NCBI GenBank assembly: GCA_021186555.1
Contig: JAJKFL010000042.1
Span: 47,109,480-47,173,479 of the forward strand
DNA length: 64,000 bases
Direction of reading: 5' to 3'
Source of the DNA: Reticulitermes speratus
Lineage: Eukaryota; Arthropoda; Insecta; Blattodea; Rhinotermitidae
Below, piece by piece: positions 21,910-32,267 of this stretch. The first letter of the stretch is position 1; every line of letters begins with the position of its first letter. The notes beneath the pieces were generated by a model, which saw nothing but the letters and a program-made list of their open reading frames with translations, ran no database searches and was not told the DNA's origin. The position numbers and the translations under genes are program-made.

Positions 21910-21995
21910 AATGGGAGAGCCAGACCGCCTCTGGGGCCCGCTCAGCCCCCTGCTTGGGGAGTACCGTGGACTGTTTCCCCGGGGTTTCCTTGTAA
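21910..21995 (+). mobile_element. SINE C fragment
   Basis: CCAGACCGCCTCTGGGGCCC and GTTTCCCCGGGGTTTCC match the family C middle. Confidence 0.5.
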
Positions 21996-22384
21996 AGCTG
22001 CTGTATCTTTCGTTCAGTAATTACTACGCCTTCCTTTTAGCAGGAAATCTCCTGTGCTGAGGGAAACACACATGCGTGGACAAAGAAGTGACGTATGAAA
22101 GGTCACCGGAATTAGCACCATTATGATAACATATTTATCTCCACTTACAAGTAAGTGTCCACTCGATGTTAGGGAAATGTTAAAATGTCTCTCAGCGTGA
22201 TTGGTCGCACATTGTCGCTCAGACGGACTGCACCACTTATGTGTATCCCTGTGTCCATTTTGGTGTTGCTTATTAACATTACAGTAGCATATGGTAATCA
22301 TGTGTACCATTGTCTTTGACGCTATAGGACCCAACATCTCGCCTCCTGAGAATCTGTTAGTTTCGATTGGTTCTCAGAATAAGC
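21996..22384. other. No feature recognised
   Basis: No motif or repeat match. Confidence 0.45.
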
Positions 22385-22780
22385 ACTAATGAAAAGCGTC
22401 GCTGTGCGAGCCATGAAGGCATATGGCAGAGTGGAAGTTTTTTTTTCAGTGGCTCCACAGCCCCTTGGGGGCCTAGGCCGCCTCATTTTTCGAGGCTTCA
22501 CGATCACACTCAGACACACCACACTCGGTAGGACTCCTCTAGACCAGTGATCAGCTCGTCGCAGAGACCTCTACATGACAACACACAACAATCGCAACAG
22601 ACATACATCCATGACCCCGGCGGGATTCGAACCCACAATCCCAGTAAGCGAACGGCCGCAGACACACGCTTTAGACCGCGCGGCCACTGGGATCGGCAGA
22701 ATGGAGGTATTGCTCCAGTCATTTGTAATATCGGCATTAGGTGGAGGTGAGCGGTCAGCTTCATGCTCTGGCCGCTAACG
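22385..22780 (-). mobile_element. SINE C interrupted by SINE D
   Basis: The family C tail (GAGCCATGAAGGCATATGGC) is at 22408-22427 and its continuation (GTATTGCTCCAGTCATTTG, GAGCGGTCAGCTTCATGC) at 22707-22765. A complete family D copy lies between. Confidence 0.8.
22439..22696 (-). mobile_element. SINE D nested in SINE C
   Basis: Reverse copy from a T run at 22439 to the head ending GCGGCCACTGGGATCGG. Flanked by GGCAGAGTGGAAGT and GGCAGAATGGAGGT, a diverged 14-bp target duplication. Confidence 0.88.
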
Positions 22781-22854
22781 CCGATGATTTGAGGTTCTCA
22801 CAGTGACATTGATTGGCCCTTGAATATGAAGGCAGTTCATTAATTTGGCATTAG

Positions 22855-22977
22855 TGGAGTCAAACACGATGCGTTTATTGTAAGTAAAGTGTTATCTATT
22901 TTTAGTTCGCTACATGTTTCAGCCCGTAAAAGGGCTATCTTCAGTGGAGACAATACAAATGTATACACAAAGGAAGG
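22855..22977 (-). mobile_element. Single arm of a hammerhead-bearing foldback
   Basis: CGATGCGTTTATTG then a minus-strand ribozyme core. The opposite arm is missing; a MITE sits at 22978 where the arm's interior would continue. Confidence 0.65.
22907..22948 (-). ncRNA. Hammerhead ribozyme-like motif
   Basis: Minus strand CTGAAGA (22938-22944), T, stem II AGCCC/GGGCT, GAAACATGTA (22911-22920). Stem I pairing is not evident. Confidence 0.5.
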
Positions 22978-23376
22978 CAGGTGCGCACCCAGGATTTTGC
23001 GTTGGGGAGGGGGGGGGGGGTTCAACCTGAGACTATATACAATTTATGTTTGATTTTAAAATTATGTTATAAAAATCATGTCGTAAGTACAACATAACTG
23101 TCTGCAACTGCATTTATATACATACAAATATAACTACATGTGCCGTGACTCAATCACAGTGTCCTATCTTATTGTTTTTTCTTTTTTATTTTATTAATTT
23201 ATTTATCAAAAGTCATCAGCTGATTCCAGTGGCAGATTTCGGCTGAAGGGTCAATCACGTACAGAATTTGATATAATATTATCTACAAAATCTGTGCTTT
23301 TTAAATTTCGGTTTTGGGGGGTTTGGGGGGGCTGTAGCCCGGCAGCCCCCCCCCCCCCTCCCTTGAATGTCCCCTG
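22978..23376 (+). mobile_element. hAT-like MITE, family H3
   Basis: CAGGTGCGCACCCAGG start and CCCCTG end, with G- and C-runs near both ends. Target duplication AAGGAAGG (22970-22977) and AAGGAAGA (23377-23384), one mismatch. Confidence 0.87.
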
Positions 23377-23384
23377 AAGGAAGA

Positions 23385-24119
23385 CATTGTTAAAATGAAA
23401 GAGGCCTCATTCTTAAAAATACAGATAACATTCTCTTTAAAAGATTTACTGTCTTGCAGTGCCTCCTCGAGTAGTTTCATTGTTAGAGAATATGAAAGCC
23501 GTAATACGTTAAAATACAAACGCAATTTGCTGTAATGATAATGTTACGGAATCATTTAGTATCTTAATGTACTGCGACAAAGTTGGTGGTAAGCAAGCAC
23601 GTTGCATTTCCTTTGGTAACGAGGCGTCCGCTCGTGTGTGCATAAATCTTCGAAATAGAAGTCTGTTATACAGAGGTTATTCCTAACAAGTACGGTTTTA
23701 GATTACAGAATTAGAATGAAGTTTGGAGTTACTAAGGACGTGATGTATATTCGGTGAAAGTTGACGTGCCACAACGAGGTGACCTCTCTAAAGGCTGTTA
23801 GTTCTTTCGAAACGTCAGGAAGCAATCACCCAAAGATACACCATAACATCCCAGAAGAACTGAATCGTCCATCTTTAGGCTGTCTTTGTAATGCATGTTT
23901 GTTGTGTTCTCCACGCGATATGCTCCAGCTTTTTGCATGTGGTCACTTCATCACCGAGCCATAACGACGTATAGGAGACTGATGGTATAGCTCCGCGTGT
24001 TCCTCGTCTGGAGCTTCAACCTTCGGCCGATTTATCTACGTGTTATACATTCTCGGTATTCGTTGCATAAGAGGCTTCATGGATAAACAGCTGATCTATA
24101 CGCAATAAGAAAAATTACG
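23385..24119. other. Mostly unassigned; degraded ribozyme unit at 23808-23870
   Basis: TTTCGAAACGTCAGGAAGC and ATAACATCCCAGAAGAACTG resemble the GAAACGTC unit and its downstream box. Nothing else recognised. Confidence 0.4.
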
Positions 24120-24195
24120 GCATTTGTCATGAATCGAAATCTGGTCTTCCGTCCTGTATCCAGTAACTGTGCTACCTGAGCTAACCATCCTCTTT
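24120..24195 (-). mobile_element. tRNA-like SINE head remnant
   Basis: CATGAATCGAAATCTGGTC then TGTGCTACCTGAGCTAACC has the order of a reverse B and A box. The family is unclear. Confidence 0.35.
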
Positions 24196-24824
24196 TCTTG
24201 CAACAGCTAGTGAGCTGTGACTCACATCATTTTGTAAACGAAATGTGACATTCTTATAAGACTGCCACGCCCCACATTCTGGCCGATTCTAGGCCTGTCC
24301 TCCTGATTGCTTCCTTATCGGACAATCCAGTAGGCGGGCATTTCCAATACAATGTCGTGATCTTCCAGTTCTACCCGGGAGCATTTCGTCCTACGCGGGC
24401 ATATCGTTACGTACTGGAGGTTGTTAGAGTTGTGACCATTAAGATGATCGTATTCTGCCATATGACGCCGTGTATTTTGGTATGTAGTTACGGGCGTCGT
24501 GGAAGAAGCTTCAGTTTCCCCCAAGAATTTTGCCACATATCTACAAAACTCCACGGCATCACATTCCGGAAGACCATGTTCGTCCTATTCACGGCAAATG
24601 ACTATCATATTTCACACAATCAAACAGTGAAGTTTCCTTTTTAGTGAACAAGAAATGAGTAAACGTCGGTAAAACACTTTTCAGTGTGCAGTCTGTGTGT
24701 TGCACACTGCGTTTACAAATTTTGTTTCTTGGAAACCACCCTTGCTCACCTAATTTTTGTGTAACGGCTGGAGAAACGAGGAATTGTGCTTAGATCCCCG
24801 TTAGGGGTAAAATATATTTATTTT
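24196..24824. other. Mostly unassigned
   Basis: 24535-24580 (CTCCACGGCATCACATTCCG) resembles the downstream box of ribozyme-bearing units. Nothing else recognised. Confidence 0.35.
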
Positions 24825-25003
24825 CCCCAACGTGTCCAGACCATCTCTGAGGATCACCCAGCCTTCTATGCAAAGATTACCGGTCGCCTTTTTCCTGGGA
24901 TTAAGACGGAAGGGGCGTGAAGCTGATCACTCATTACCGTCTAGTGTGGAGGTTAAGAACAGTGGGCCTGTGTCTTTAATGGCATGTGCAAGGGCAACTT
25001 ATT
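24825..25003 (+). mobile_element. SINE C, 5' truncated and degraded
   Basis: GTGTCCAGACCATCTCTGAG, CACCCAGCCTTCTATGCAAA and GGGGCGTGAAGCTGATCAC match family C. Confidence 0.7.
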
Positions 25004-25611
25004 TCTTAACGACATGCTTGTGAGTTTTCGTAGAAAATGAAGGGATGTTAGACCGGAAATATATTGTGGTATGAATGGTTGCGGGTTAAGGTGGATACGG
25101 GCGGGACAGGGGGAGGGTCTGTGGCCGGGTTCTGCCTTTGTGAATCTCTGCTGCGTCTGGTCTCCAGTTCAAAGGTTAACGGCCTTTCGCAGTGCCACAG
25201 TTCCTACCTGCGCTGCTTCCACGCTGGCCTAACAACGCAGAAATGGAAGTGGCCTCAACCCAACTACCACTCCTCCGTTTGCAAAGTGGTACCCCGCATC
25301 CTGACACACATTTCATGCTTATCCTCCCTCCACTTTTTCGTCTATCGTGTTTTCTGTTTCGTTCAGAAACCAAAGGCAATAGAATAGAGAAACAGTTACT
25401 GAAATAGACCACGATCGCTTATTTACTGCTTCCTGTAAAGATACTTTTGTTGATGCCTGTAATTGCCGACCACTACGTGAAGACTTACAGATCTTGTAGC
25501 TAAATGTCTTCGGTGGTGAAACACCTTATGGTCTGTGGGATATGTGCCAACGTTGCAGAGGAATTTGCTGTCTACATTAGCAAGGTTGTGCGTGGTGTTG
25601 ACCAACCACAC
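25004..25611. other. No feature recognised
   Basis: GC-richer block at 25090-25330. The open frames have no known motif. Confidence 0.4.
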
Positions 25612-25685
25612 CTATCTAAAGCCGTGGTTAAAGAAAGAGTAGAGCTATACCTCTGGGCCTTCATGGCCTGACCTAGGGTGAACAC
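25612..25685 (+). mobile_element. SINE C 3' fragment
   Basis: TTAAAGAAAGAGTAGAGCTA then CTCTGGGCCTTCATGGCCTG is the end of family C. Confidence 0.8.
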
Positions 25686-25712
25686 ACATATCAGCAGGGT
25701 AAGTGAAGTCAT

Positions 25713-25754
25713 CTACCCTGATGACGGAGGCACGGTTCCAGGAAACGTCGGTAT
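25713..25754 (+). ncRNA. Hammerhead ribozyme-like motif, single unit
   Basis: TACC, CTGATGA (25718-25724), C, a GGAG/TTCC stem II, GAAACGTC (25742-25749), GGTA. Stem I TACC/GGTA is complete and the triplet is GTC. Stem II is imperfect. Confidence 0.55.
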
Positions 25755-25845
25755 AAATTTAGTAGAAAATAAACTCAGATCAAATAACAATGAACAGAAC
25801 AACAGCGTTTTTAGTGGGGGGGTGTTGAAAGCAAGTACCTATTGA

Positions 25846-25846
25846 T

Positions 25847-25897
<51 letters not shown>

Positions 25898-25908
25898 GAC
25901 TACTACTC
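25846..25908. repeat. (ACT)n microsatellite
   Basis: About 20 ACT/TAC triplets with one interruption (ACG). Confidence 0.97.
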
Positions 25909-26172
25909 AGTGAAGCTGTCTTTGCAGAAATTTTCAAAGTCGTAAAGTGCATATTCTGTAAAGTCGTGTCAGTTTTTCTCTGAAGGGCCCGGTGAAGTGC
26001 TTCTATGTGGAAACCTAGTAACCATCACTGTGGTAGAATCCTATGTCAAGGCGTGGATTGTATTCAGCTGGCTCAGAATTACTACCATTGGTTGGTTCAT
26101 ATGACTGCAGTAATGAACATTCGGGTTGGGAAATTTTGAGGTTCTTACTGCGGTAAATGAAGGGAATGGACG

Positions 26173-26236
26173 CCTTGTAGTTTGGTAGATTTGTACCATT
26201 GTTTCGGAGAATATTCTGCCTCCTTCTTCAGGATAC
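26173..26236 (-). ncRNA. Hammerhead-like unit, altered stem III
   Basis: Minus strand TATC, CTGAAGA, a GGAG/CTCC stem II, GAAACAATGGTA. The GAAACGTTGGTA of sister units is changed, so activity is doubtful. Confidence 0.45.
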
Positions 26237-26471
26237 ATTCAGTTTAATGTTCGAGGCCCGCGTGAGGTTGTCGGTGTGTGTATGAACTGCGCGTAGTTGA
26301 CACAGAAGGACGTAGCCCATCTGTTTTGCCTCACGCATAGTACGCACTTGATCAAAATAAACGTAATGGCACGAGGGCACGCAATTACGCATAATTTCAA
26401 GGTCACTGTTGTTACTGGCTCTTCGTCTTCCAGCAAGTTAAGAGTGAGGTACGTCGTAGTCCTTAACACTA

Positions 26472-26747
26472 TATCCTGTAAGATTTAGCTGTTATTTAAT
26501 GACCAGCTGAGCAAATGCAAGCTTTAAAAGGTCTGCAGCAAGATTAAGATTATTGACTTCTGGTATCCTGTAAGATTTAGCTGTTATTTAATGACCAGCT
26601 GAGCAAATGTAAGCGTTAAAAGGTCTGCAGCAAGATTAAGATTATTGACTTCTGGTATCCTGTAAGATTTAGCTGTTATTTAATGACCAGCTGAGCAAAT
26701 GCAAGCTTTAAAAGGTCTGCAGCAATATTAAGATTATTGACTTCTGG
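26472..26747. repeat. Three tandem copies of a 92-bp unit
   Basis: Units start at 26472, 26564 and 26656 with TATCCTGTAAGATTTAGCTG and end ATTGACTTCTGG. They are nearly identical (two or three substitutions), so the duplication is recent. Confidence 0.97.
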
Positions 26748-26776
26748 TATATGACATGATGTAGTTTGATAGATAC

Positions 26777-26821
26777 GTACCAACGTTTCAGAGGGGCCTG
26801 CTGCCTCCATCGTCAGGGTAG
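26777..26821 (-). ncRNA. Hammerhead ribozyme-like motif, single unit
   Basis: Minus strand TACC, CTGACGA (26810-26816), T, a GAGG/CCTC stem II, GAAACGTT (26782-26789), GGTA. Stem I has four pairs. Confidence 0.55.
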
Positions 26822-26899
26822 AATTAAATTCGTCTGTTTATTAAATTCATCTCCATGCTGTCCGTTTCACAAGTAAGGTGATGCTAAGCTGATTGTTTT

Positions 26900-27165
26900 A
26901 GCCGATCCCAGTGGCCGCGCGGTCTAAGGCGTGGGTCTTTGACCGCTCGCTTACTGGGATTGTGGGTTCGAATCCCACCGGGGGCATGGATGTTGTCTCT
27001 TGTGAGTGATGTGTGTTGTCAGGTAGAGGTCTCTGCGACGGGCTGGTCACTCGTCCAGAGGAGTCCTACCGAGTGTGGTGTGTCTCAAATGTGTGTGACC
27101 ATGAAACCTAGACGAAACGAGGAGGCCCAGGCCCATATAAGGCTGTCGAGCCATAGAAAAAAAAA
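26900..27165 (+). mobile_element. SINE D, full length
   Basis: tRNA-like head GATCCCAGTGGCCGCGCGGT with B box GTGGGTTCGAATCCCACC, the body and an A-tail. Perfect 13-bp target duplication AGCTGATTGTTTT (26887-26899 and 27166-27178). Confidence 0.96.
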
Positions 27166-27394
27166 AGCTGATTGTTTTGTGCCCTCTGTCTGACCGAAAC
27201 ACCTCATGTGCACGAAACAACTCCCCTGCAGCTATATCTGTGGAAGAACTTCCAAACAATTTCAGGCCTTTTCCCACGACAGGTCTGCGCTGTTGGCCAT
27301 CCTCTATTACTGAGTTTTTCTATACGAAGGAATGTGAAAAACTAAGTCTTCTTCACCACGTTGCATGGAGCGGATTATACTGACATCTTGTCAA

Positions 27395-27720
27395 TCTGAT
27401 AGTTGTTCAGCTACTCAAAAGACTCTCTGCATTTTATGTAACTCGAAAGTTCATTACCCTCTTCACAACAGCCCACCATTTGAACGTTTGCTGAGCCAGA
27501 TGAATCCAATCTCTACCACCACCTTATAATTATATTTTTATTTTAGATCCATTTTAAAATTATTCTCCCAGCTACGCCTGTGTTTTTACTGTTTTCTTTT
27601 CCCTTCAGGTTTGCAAACCGAAACTTTGTGTGCATTTTCCTTCTCGACCATGCGTGCTACATGCTCCACCAAAACCCCCTCCTTCATTTGATCATCCTAA
27701 TAAAAGCTGCTTCTATTTTA
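27395..27720 (-). mobile_element. LINE 3' region, heavily diverged
   Basis: CAGCTACTCAAAAGACTCTC, GAAAGTTCATTACCCTCTTC and the GATCCATTTTAAAATTATTC block align with 19420-19700. Confidence 0.65.
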
Positions 27721-28699
27721 CATGAAACATGATGATGTTGGTAGGACTGAGAAATATGGCGGGTGTAAACAATATTATCATTTCAGAAAGTTATATCTTA
27801 TGACACCGTGTAGACTGGTATAAAATTGTTATCTTCTGGGATGTGGTGGTATGTGGACTGGCAGTTAAGTAAAGTCGTTTCGAAGTAACCTGCTGCTGCT
27901 ATCTCTAATATACTCTACAGTCGCTCTGAAACTTTAGTGTTTTACCAGACGATACGGGGACGGGATTTTAAAGGACGATACGTTGCTTGATCTGTTGAGC
28001 AACTATCATCTTCTTAAGACGGATTTCGTATTAGATGATGCTTTCCACATTTCCACTGCTACATGTTCTGCAGAACAAGTGTTTGGAATTTCACGCAGGC
28101 AATTTCCAAGATTGTACTGTGTATAGTCTTTGATAAAAGTGTCATTAGTTTGGCCACCTTCTTCTTCTTGCAGATAATACTAGTCCCGATATATCTCTAA
28201 TGTGGCTATTTATACACACCTACACTGTCGGCTGACGTGTCAGACTGGGTGGGGGGTTGCAGGTCTGACCATAACGAAAGTGTGTTTTTCAGTCATCGTG
28301 ACTTCTGTGTATTGCGCCTGCCTTCCTGATGAGTTCCTATTCTTGCTAGTTTGTCTCGGAAAATAACGGTAAACCCTTAACCACCTCTCCACGTGATGGG
28401 GGCCACTGGCGTCCAACGCCGTCATTCCGGCAGGTGCAATGAACCTGGCCTGTGACGTCAGACCACTTCTATAAGTCTTCTTCCTCTTCCTCTATTCTTA
28501 TCTTGTATTGCGTTGTCTTCCATTTCGAAGGTTACTCTCTTCACTGAAGTGTGAATTGCTACTCAACTATTCGTGACAAAATTCTTCACGTGCTTATATC
28601 ACAAATACGGAAAATTGAGGAAGTCTGCGAATTCAACGCGCGTTTTGAACTGCACAGCTGTGAAGTTTTGGAATATTCTTGTAGCTACTGTGATATCCT
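27721..28699. other. Mostly unassigned
   Basis: 27870-27930 (GTCGTTTCGAAGTAACCTGC) could be a very old ribozyme unit. No gene seen. Confidence 0.4.
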
Positions 28700-28790
28700 T
28701 CTTGAGAAGCTAATAGTCGCGTGATTAAGAAACTTGCCTTTTATGAAAGCCGAATGTTCATCGCCGTATTCACATCAGCCTGCCTCTGAA
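28700..28790 (-). mobile_element. LINE 3' fragment
   Basis: CTTCTTGAGAAGCTAATAGT and GAATGTTCATCGCCGTATTC match the LINE 3' UTR region at 19400-19490. Confidence 0.6.
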
Positions 28791-28879
28791 ACCCATCTGT
28801 AATACACCCATTGTTTTATTTAATACTTATGTTAGTAAAATAAATCCACTCCGACAAATGTACACTGTTTATTAAGAAA

Positions 28880-28924
28880 TGCCCGACATGTTTCGAACCA
28901 ATTTGTGGTTCATCTTCAGGGGCT
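28880..28924 (-). ncRNA. Hammerhead ribozyme-like motif
   Basis: Minus strand GCCC, CTGAAGA (28913-28919), T, stem II GAACC/GGTTC, GAAACATGTC (28885-28894), GGGC. Stem I has four pairs and the triplet is GTC. Confidence 0.68.
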
Positions 28925-29015
28925 CACCTTTCTCAAATTGCATCAGCTATACATTCATGGTACACATTAAAATGCTAGTTAATGAATGTATAGCTGATGT
29001 AATTTGAGAAAGGTG

Positions 29016-29060
29016 AGCCCCTGAAGATGAACCATAAATTGGTTCGAAACATGTCGGGCA
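29016..29060 (+). ncRNA. Hammerhead ribozyme-like motif
   Basis: GCCC (29017-29020), CTGAAGA (29021-29027), T, stem II GAACCA/TGGTTC, GAAACATGTC (29046-29055), GGGC (29056-29059). One of the best matches in the window. Confidence 0.7.
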
Positions 29061-29154
29061 TTTCTTAATAAAAAATTATATTGAATAAAATAAACAGTGT
29101 ACATTTGTCGGAGTGAGATTTATTTCAGTCAAGGCGAATGTACGGTGCAAGTAA

Positions 29155-29371
29155 CATAAAATTTATGTTAGTATTAACATCATATATACGATTAGATCTT
29201 CCAATGGGTTTCTTTTGAAGTTTTTCTATTGACTTTTTGTTATATATTTTTTTTAACTTCTCCATTTGTGTCACGTGATTAGCCCAGCACATGTGCCTCT
29301 GTTTGGTTACGCGGTTAATTTTTAGTAAGCAGTACAAATTATAAAGCTCCTCGTTATACAGTTTTATCCAT
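29155..29371 (-). mobile_element. LINE coding fragment, decayed
   Basis: The minus-strand frame contains LYNEELYNLYCLLKINRV and CWANHVTQME, a diverged NEELNDLY...RWAGHVARM region. SINE B follows directly at 29372. Confidence 0.7.
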
Positions 29372-29656
29372 CCTACAAACCGGAACGTCGCGGGTTCGAT
29401 TCCTGATGGTGTCATTGGAATTAATTCCTTGACATAATCGTTTCGGTCGCACTATGGCCCTGGGGTCGACTCAGCCTCTAACAGAAATGAGTACCAGGAA
29501 TATTTCCTGAGGGGTAAAGGCGGCCGGTGCGTAGGGCTGACAACCTTACCACCTTCATATGCCGATTGTCTACAAATCTGGGAGCCTCAACCTCCTGGAG
29601 CCCTCAGGGTCTGTCTAGGCCTGTAATGGGGTTGCTTTACCTTTACCTTTACTTGA
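29372..29656 (+). mobile_element. SINE B, 5' truncated
   Basis: Starts inside the head at CTACAAACCGGAACGTCGCG; B box GGGTTCGATTCCTG; ends GGGGTTGCTTTACC. Confidence 0.9.
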
Positions 29657-29758
29657 GCGTACCCGCACATACCTCCTGTTTTAGTTAATGTCTCATTACC
29701 AACTAAACGCACTTTATTTAAGAATCCAATATAAGGTTTCTTTAAAACGTTTAAAAAA

Positions 29759-29801
29759 CCCTTACATATGTTTCGGCTTCTAGAAAGCCATCTTCAGTGG
29801 G
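29759..29801 (-). ncRNA. Hammerhead ribozyme-like motif
   Basis: Minus strand CTGAAGA (29791-29797), T, stem II GGCTT/AAGCC, GAAACATATGTA (29763-29774). Stem I CCC/GGG with a mismatched closing pair. Confidence 0.6.
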
Positions 29802-29837
29802 TGTCACACAACTGCACTTATTTAAAAATTGTGTAAC

Positions 29838-29881
29838 ACCCCCTGAAGATGGCTTTCTAGAAGCCGAAACATATGTAGGGT
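29838..29881 (+). ncRNA. Hammerhead ribozyme-like motif
   Basis: CTGAAGA (29843-29849), T, stem II GGCTT/AAGCC, GAAACATATGTA (29866-29877), stem I CCC/GGG. Confidence 0.65.
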
Positions 29882-29974
29882 TTTTTTAACGTTTTAAAGA
29901 AACCTTATATTGGTTATTTTTAAATAAAGTGCATTTAGTTGGTAATGAGACATTAATTAGTAGAAAATGCACGG

Positions 29975-30894
29975 TGAACCTAGAATACAATCTCCTGTTT
30001 TAATTTCATTAGTCACTTTAGGAGCCCCGTTTCCTTCAAGTCGGTATTTAGAAGTTTGCTGAATCTTGGATGTGGTGCCATTGAGGTTGGTAGACTCCAG
30101 CGTTACCGAAGAACCTACTGTCTGCGTCTTAGGCTTTGAAGAGGCCACCATGGAATATGGAAGCGGCAGGTCCCCCCAAAGTATCGGTGTCTGTCGTTGT
30201 TTTAAAACCACGCTAATTTTGTATTGACTGTTAGAATGTTTAGACGTGAAGGTCGTGTGTAATTGTTTTTCAGTACCGCTTAGGGACACCTGTCAGCCTT
30301 GGTCAGTCTTTGTCAGCCTGACTTGCTCTTTGGAGCTTGCTGTGTACTGAAGGGCGTTGAGGTATGGAACCACCATGTCCAAAACGCCACAGTCTCTATA
30401 CCGTTTAGTACGTCGTAGTTCCTCCAGTCGTTACGGCGTCGGTGTCCTCAAATGGCGGGTAGGAGAGACAGACAGCCTGCAGATAGGCAGCAAGCAGTCC
30501 GGACTTTCGAGAAGGGTTGCTCTACCAGGCTGGGGCGCTGGGCAGGTCCTTAAAGCTTTATGAGAGGAGTACCGTATTACTAAACGTTACCACAGCCTGG
30601 CCTTCGTGAACATGGTCATGAAACTTTGCGGCAATGTTCGTCGTCTGAAATACTGATGTTTTTATTCTTCTTTATTTCCCTTTTATACAGATTGAGTGAC
30701 GAATGTACGAGTATAGTCTCTTCTGCCTTCGCATATATTTTCCTTATGATTTATTGCCAACCCTTTCGTCTATTTTGACTCCAGATTATCTGGCTGCACT
30801 GTCTTCTTCAGGATGCATATCTTTATCTCTTTACAAATTAATTCTACTATCCTTCGCTGTATCGTTACTCAATCCACCTTTTTGTATGCCAAAA
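29975..30894. other. No feature recognised
   Basis: 30135-30190 (GGAAGCGGCAGGTCCCCCCA) may be an old ribozyme unit. No gene seen. Confidence 0.4.
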
Positions 30895-31525
30895 CCGTTC
30901 TAAGTTCCGTAATGAAATTCATTTTGGATCTTCTGTCTTCAAGGTTGCTATCCAAAAATACAAAGATTAAGATATACAGAATTATAATTTTGCCTGTTGT
31001 TTTGTATGGGTATGAGACTTGGTCTCTTAAACTGAGGGAGGAACATAGGTTGAGGGTGTTCGAGAATAGGGTGTTGAGGAGGATATTTGGGTCTAAGAGG
31101 GACGGGGTAACAGGGGAGTGGAGAAGACTACATAACGAGGAACTTAATGATCTGTACTCATCTCCAAATATTATTCGGGTGATCAAATCAAGAAGAATGA
31201 GGTGGGCGGGGAATGTAGCACGTATGGGTGAGGGGAGAGGTGCATACAGGATTTTGGTGGGGAGACCTGAGGGAAGGAGACCATTTGGAAGACCCAGGCT
31301 TAGATGGGAGGATAATATTAAAATGGATCTTCAAGAAGTGGGATGGGGGGCATGGACTGGATTGATATGGCTCAGGATAGGGACAGGTGGCGGGCTGTTG
31401 TGAGTGCGGTAATGAACCTTCGGGTTCATAAAACGCGGGGAATTTCTTGACTAGCTGAGAACCTTTTAGCTTCTCAAGAAGGACTGTGCTACATGGAGTT
31501 AGTTAGTTAGCTAATTAGTTAGTTA
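30895..31525 (+). mobile_element. LINE 3' end with reverse-transcriptase-downstream coding and TTAG tail
   Basis: The frame (in 30813-31403) reads LLSKNTKIKIYRIIILPVVL, YGYETWSLKLREEHRLRVFE, RVLRRIFGSKRDGVTGEWRR, then [16 protein letters not shown] and [21 protein letters not shown] 1- to 2-base loss near 31348 breaks the last part. The 3' UTR ends in a GTTAGTTAG run at about 31497-31525. 5' truncated, as usual for LINEs. Confidence 0.9.
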
Positions 31526-31626
31526 TGGAGTTCGATTCAAACCTTTACAGATATTTAAATTGTAATTCCTTCCCTTCTAGATAGCCTACTTTTGATATTG
31601 CAAAGGATGATGTTAGCTTAAGGGAT

Positions 31627-31824
31627 CTTGATATGTGTATCTGTGTGTCTTGTATGTGTATCTGTGTGTCTTGATATGTGTATCTGTGTGTCTTGATATG
31701 TGTATCTGTGTGTCTTGATATGTGTATCTGTGTGTCTTGATATGTGTATCTGTGTGTCTTGATATGTGTATCTGTGTGTCTTGATATGTGTATCGTGTGT
31801 CTTGATATGTGTATCTGTGTGTCT
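31627..31824. repeat. 22-bp tandem repeat, about 9 copies
   Basis: Unit GATATGTGTATCTGTGTGTC plus TT. One early copy lacks GA and one late copy lacks a T. Confidence 0.97.
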
Positions 31825-31924
31825 GCCAGTTAAACTTGGAGTCAGCTGATCAATTTTGAAGGACGTAATATGAATATTGTCACTGAATGGCAGAATATTT
31901 TTTTACATTCCTACAATATGGAGG

Positions 31925-32208
31925 TGTGGTCGGCACAGCTCAGTCGGTATAGCGACTCGCTACGTGCTGGCCAGTGCAGTGTTCTAACCCCGGTGGGGCG
32001 AGATTTTCAGCACCCGTCCAGACCGGCCCTGGGGCCAACCCAGCCTCCTGTACAATGGGTACCGGGTCATTCCCGGGGGTAAAGCGGCCGGGGCGTGGCG
32101 TTGACCACCCACTCCCATCTAGCGCCGAGGTTAAAGAAAGAGTAGAGCTATACCTCTACTCATGTGTCGGCCTTTATGACCTGTTCTGGGGTGATCTTTA
32201 CCTTTTAT
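31925..32208 (+). mobile_element. SINE C, full length
   Basis: Head TCGGCACAGCTCAGTCGGTA, diverged B box, full body. Target duplication AATATGGAGG (31915-31924 and 32209-32218). Confidence 0.92.
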
Positions 32209-32231
32209 AATATGGAGGAAGTGTGAATTTG

Positions 32232-32250
32232 GGGGGGGGGGGGGGGGGGC
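32232..32250. repeat. Poly-G run
   Basis: An uninterrupted G run of about 19 bases just after the SINE C target duplication. Confidence 0.9.
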
Positions 32251-32267
32251 ACGTTACTGTAAATGAC

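Larger units (their letters stand above)
28839..29125. mobile_element. Foldback element with two intact hammerhead-like motifs
   Basis: Arms AATAAATCCACTCCGACAAA and the mirrored TTGTCGGAGTGAGATTTATT. The right arm has a short AT-rich insertion. The two cores read outward. Confidence 0.9.
29683..29958. mobile_element. Foldback element with two hammerhead-like motifs
   Basis: Outer arms AATGTCTCATTACCAAC and GTTGGTAATGAGACATT with further pairing inward. The family end AAAATGCACGGTG follows at 29966, outside the palindrome. Confidence 0.9.

Noticed and set aside
29021-29060. Prokaryotic-type terminator hairpins at the foldback centres
   Set aside because: The hairpins are parts of transposable elements in an insect genome and lack adjoining genes.
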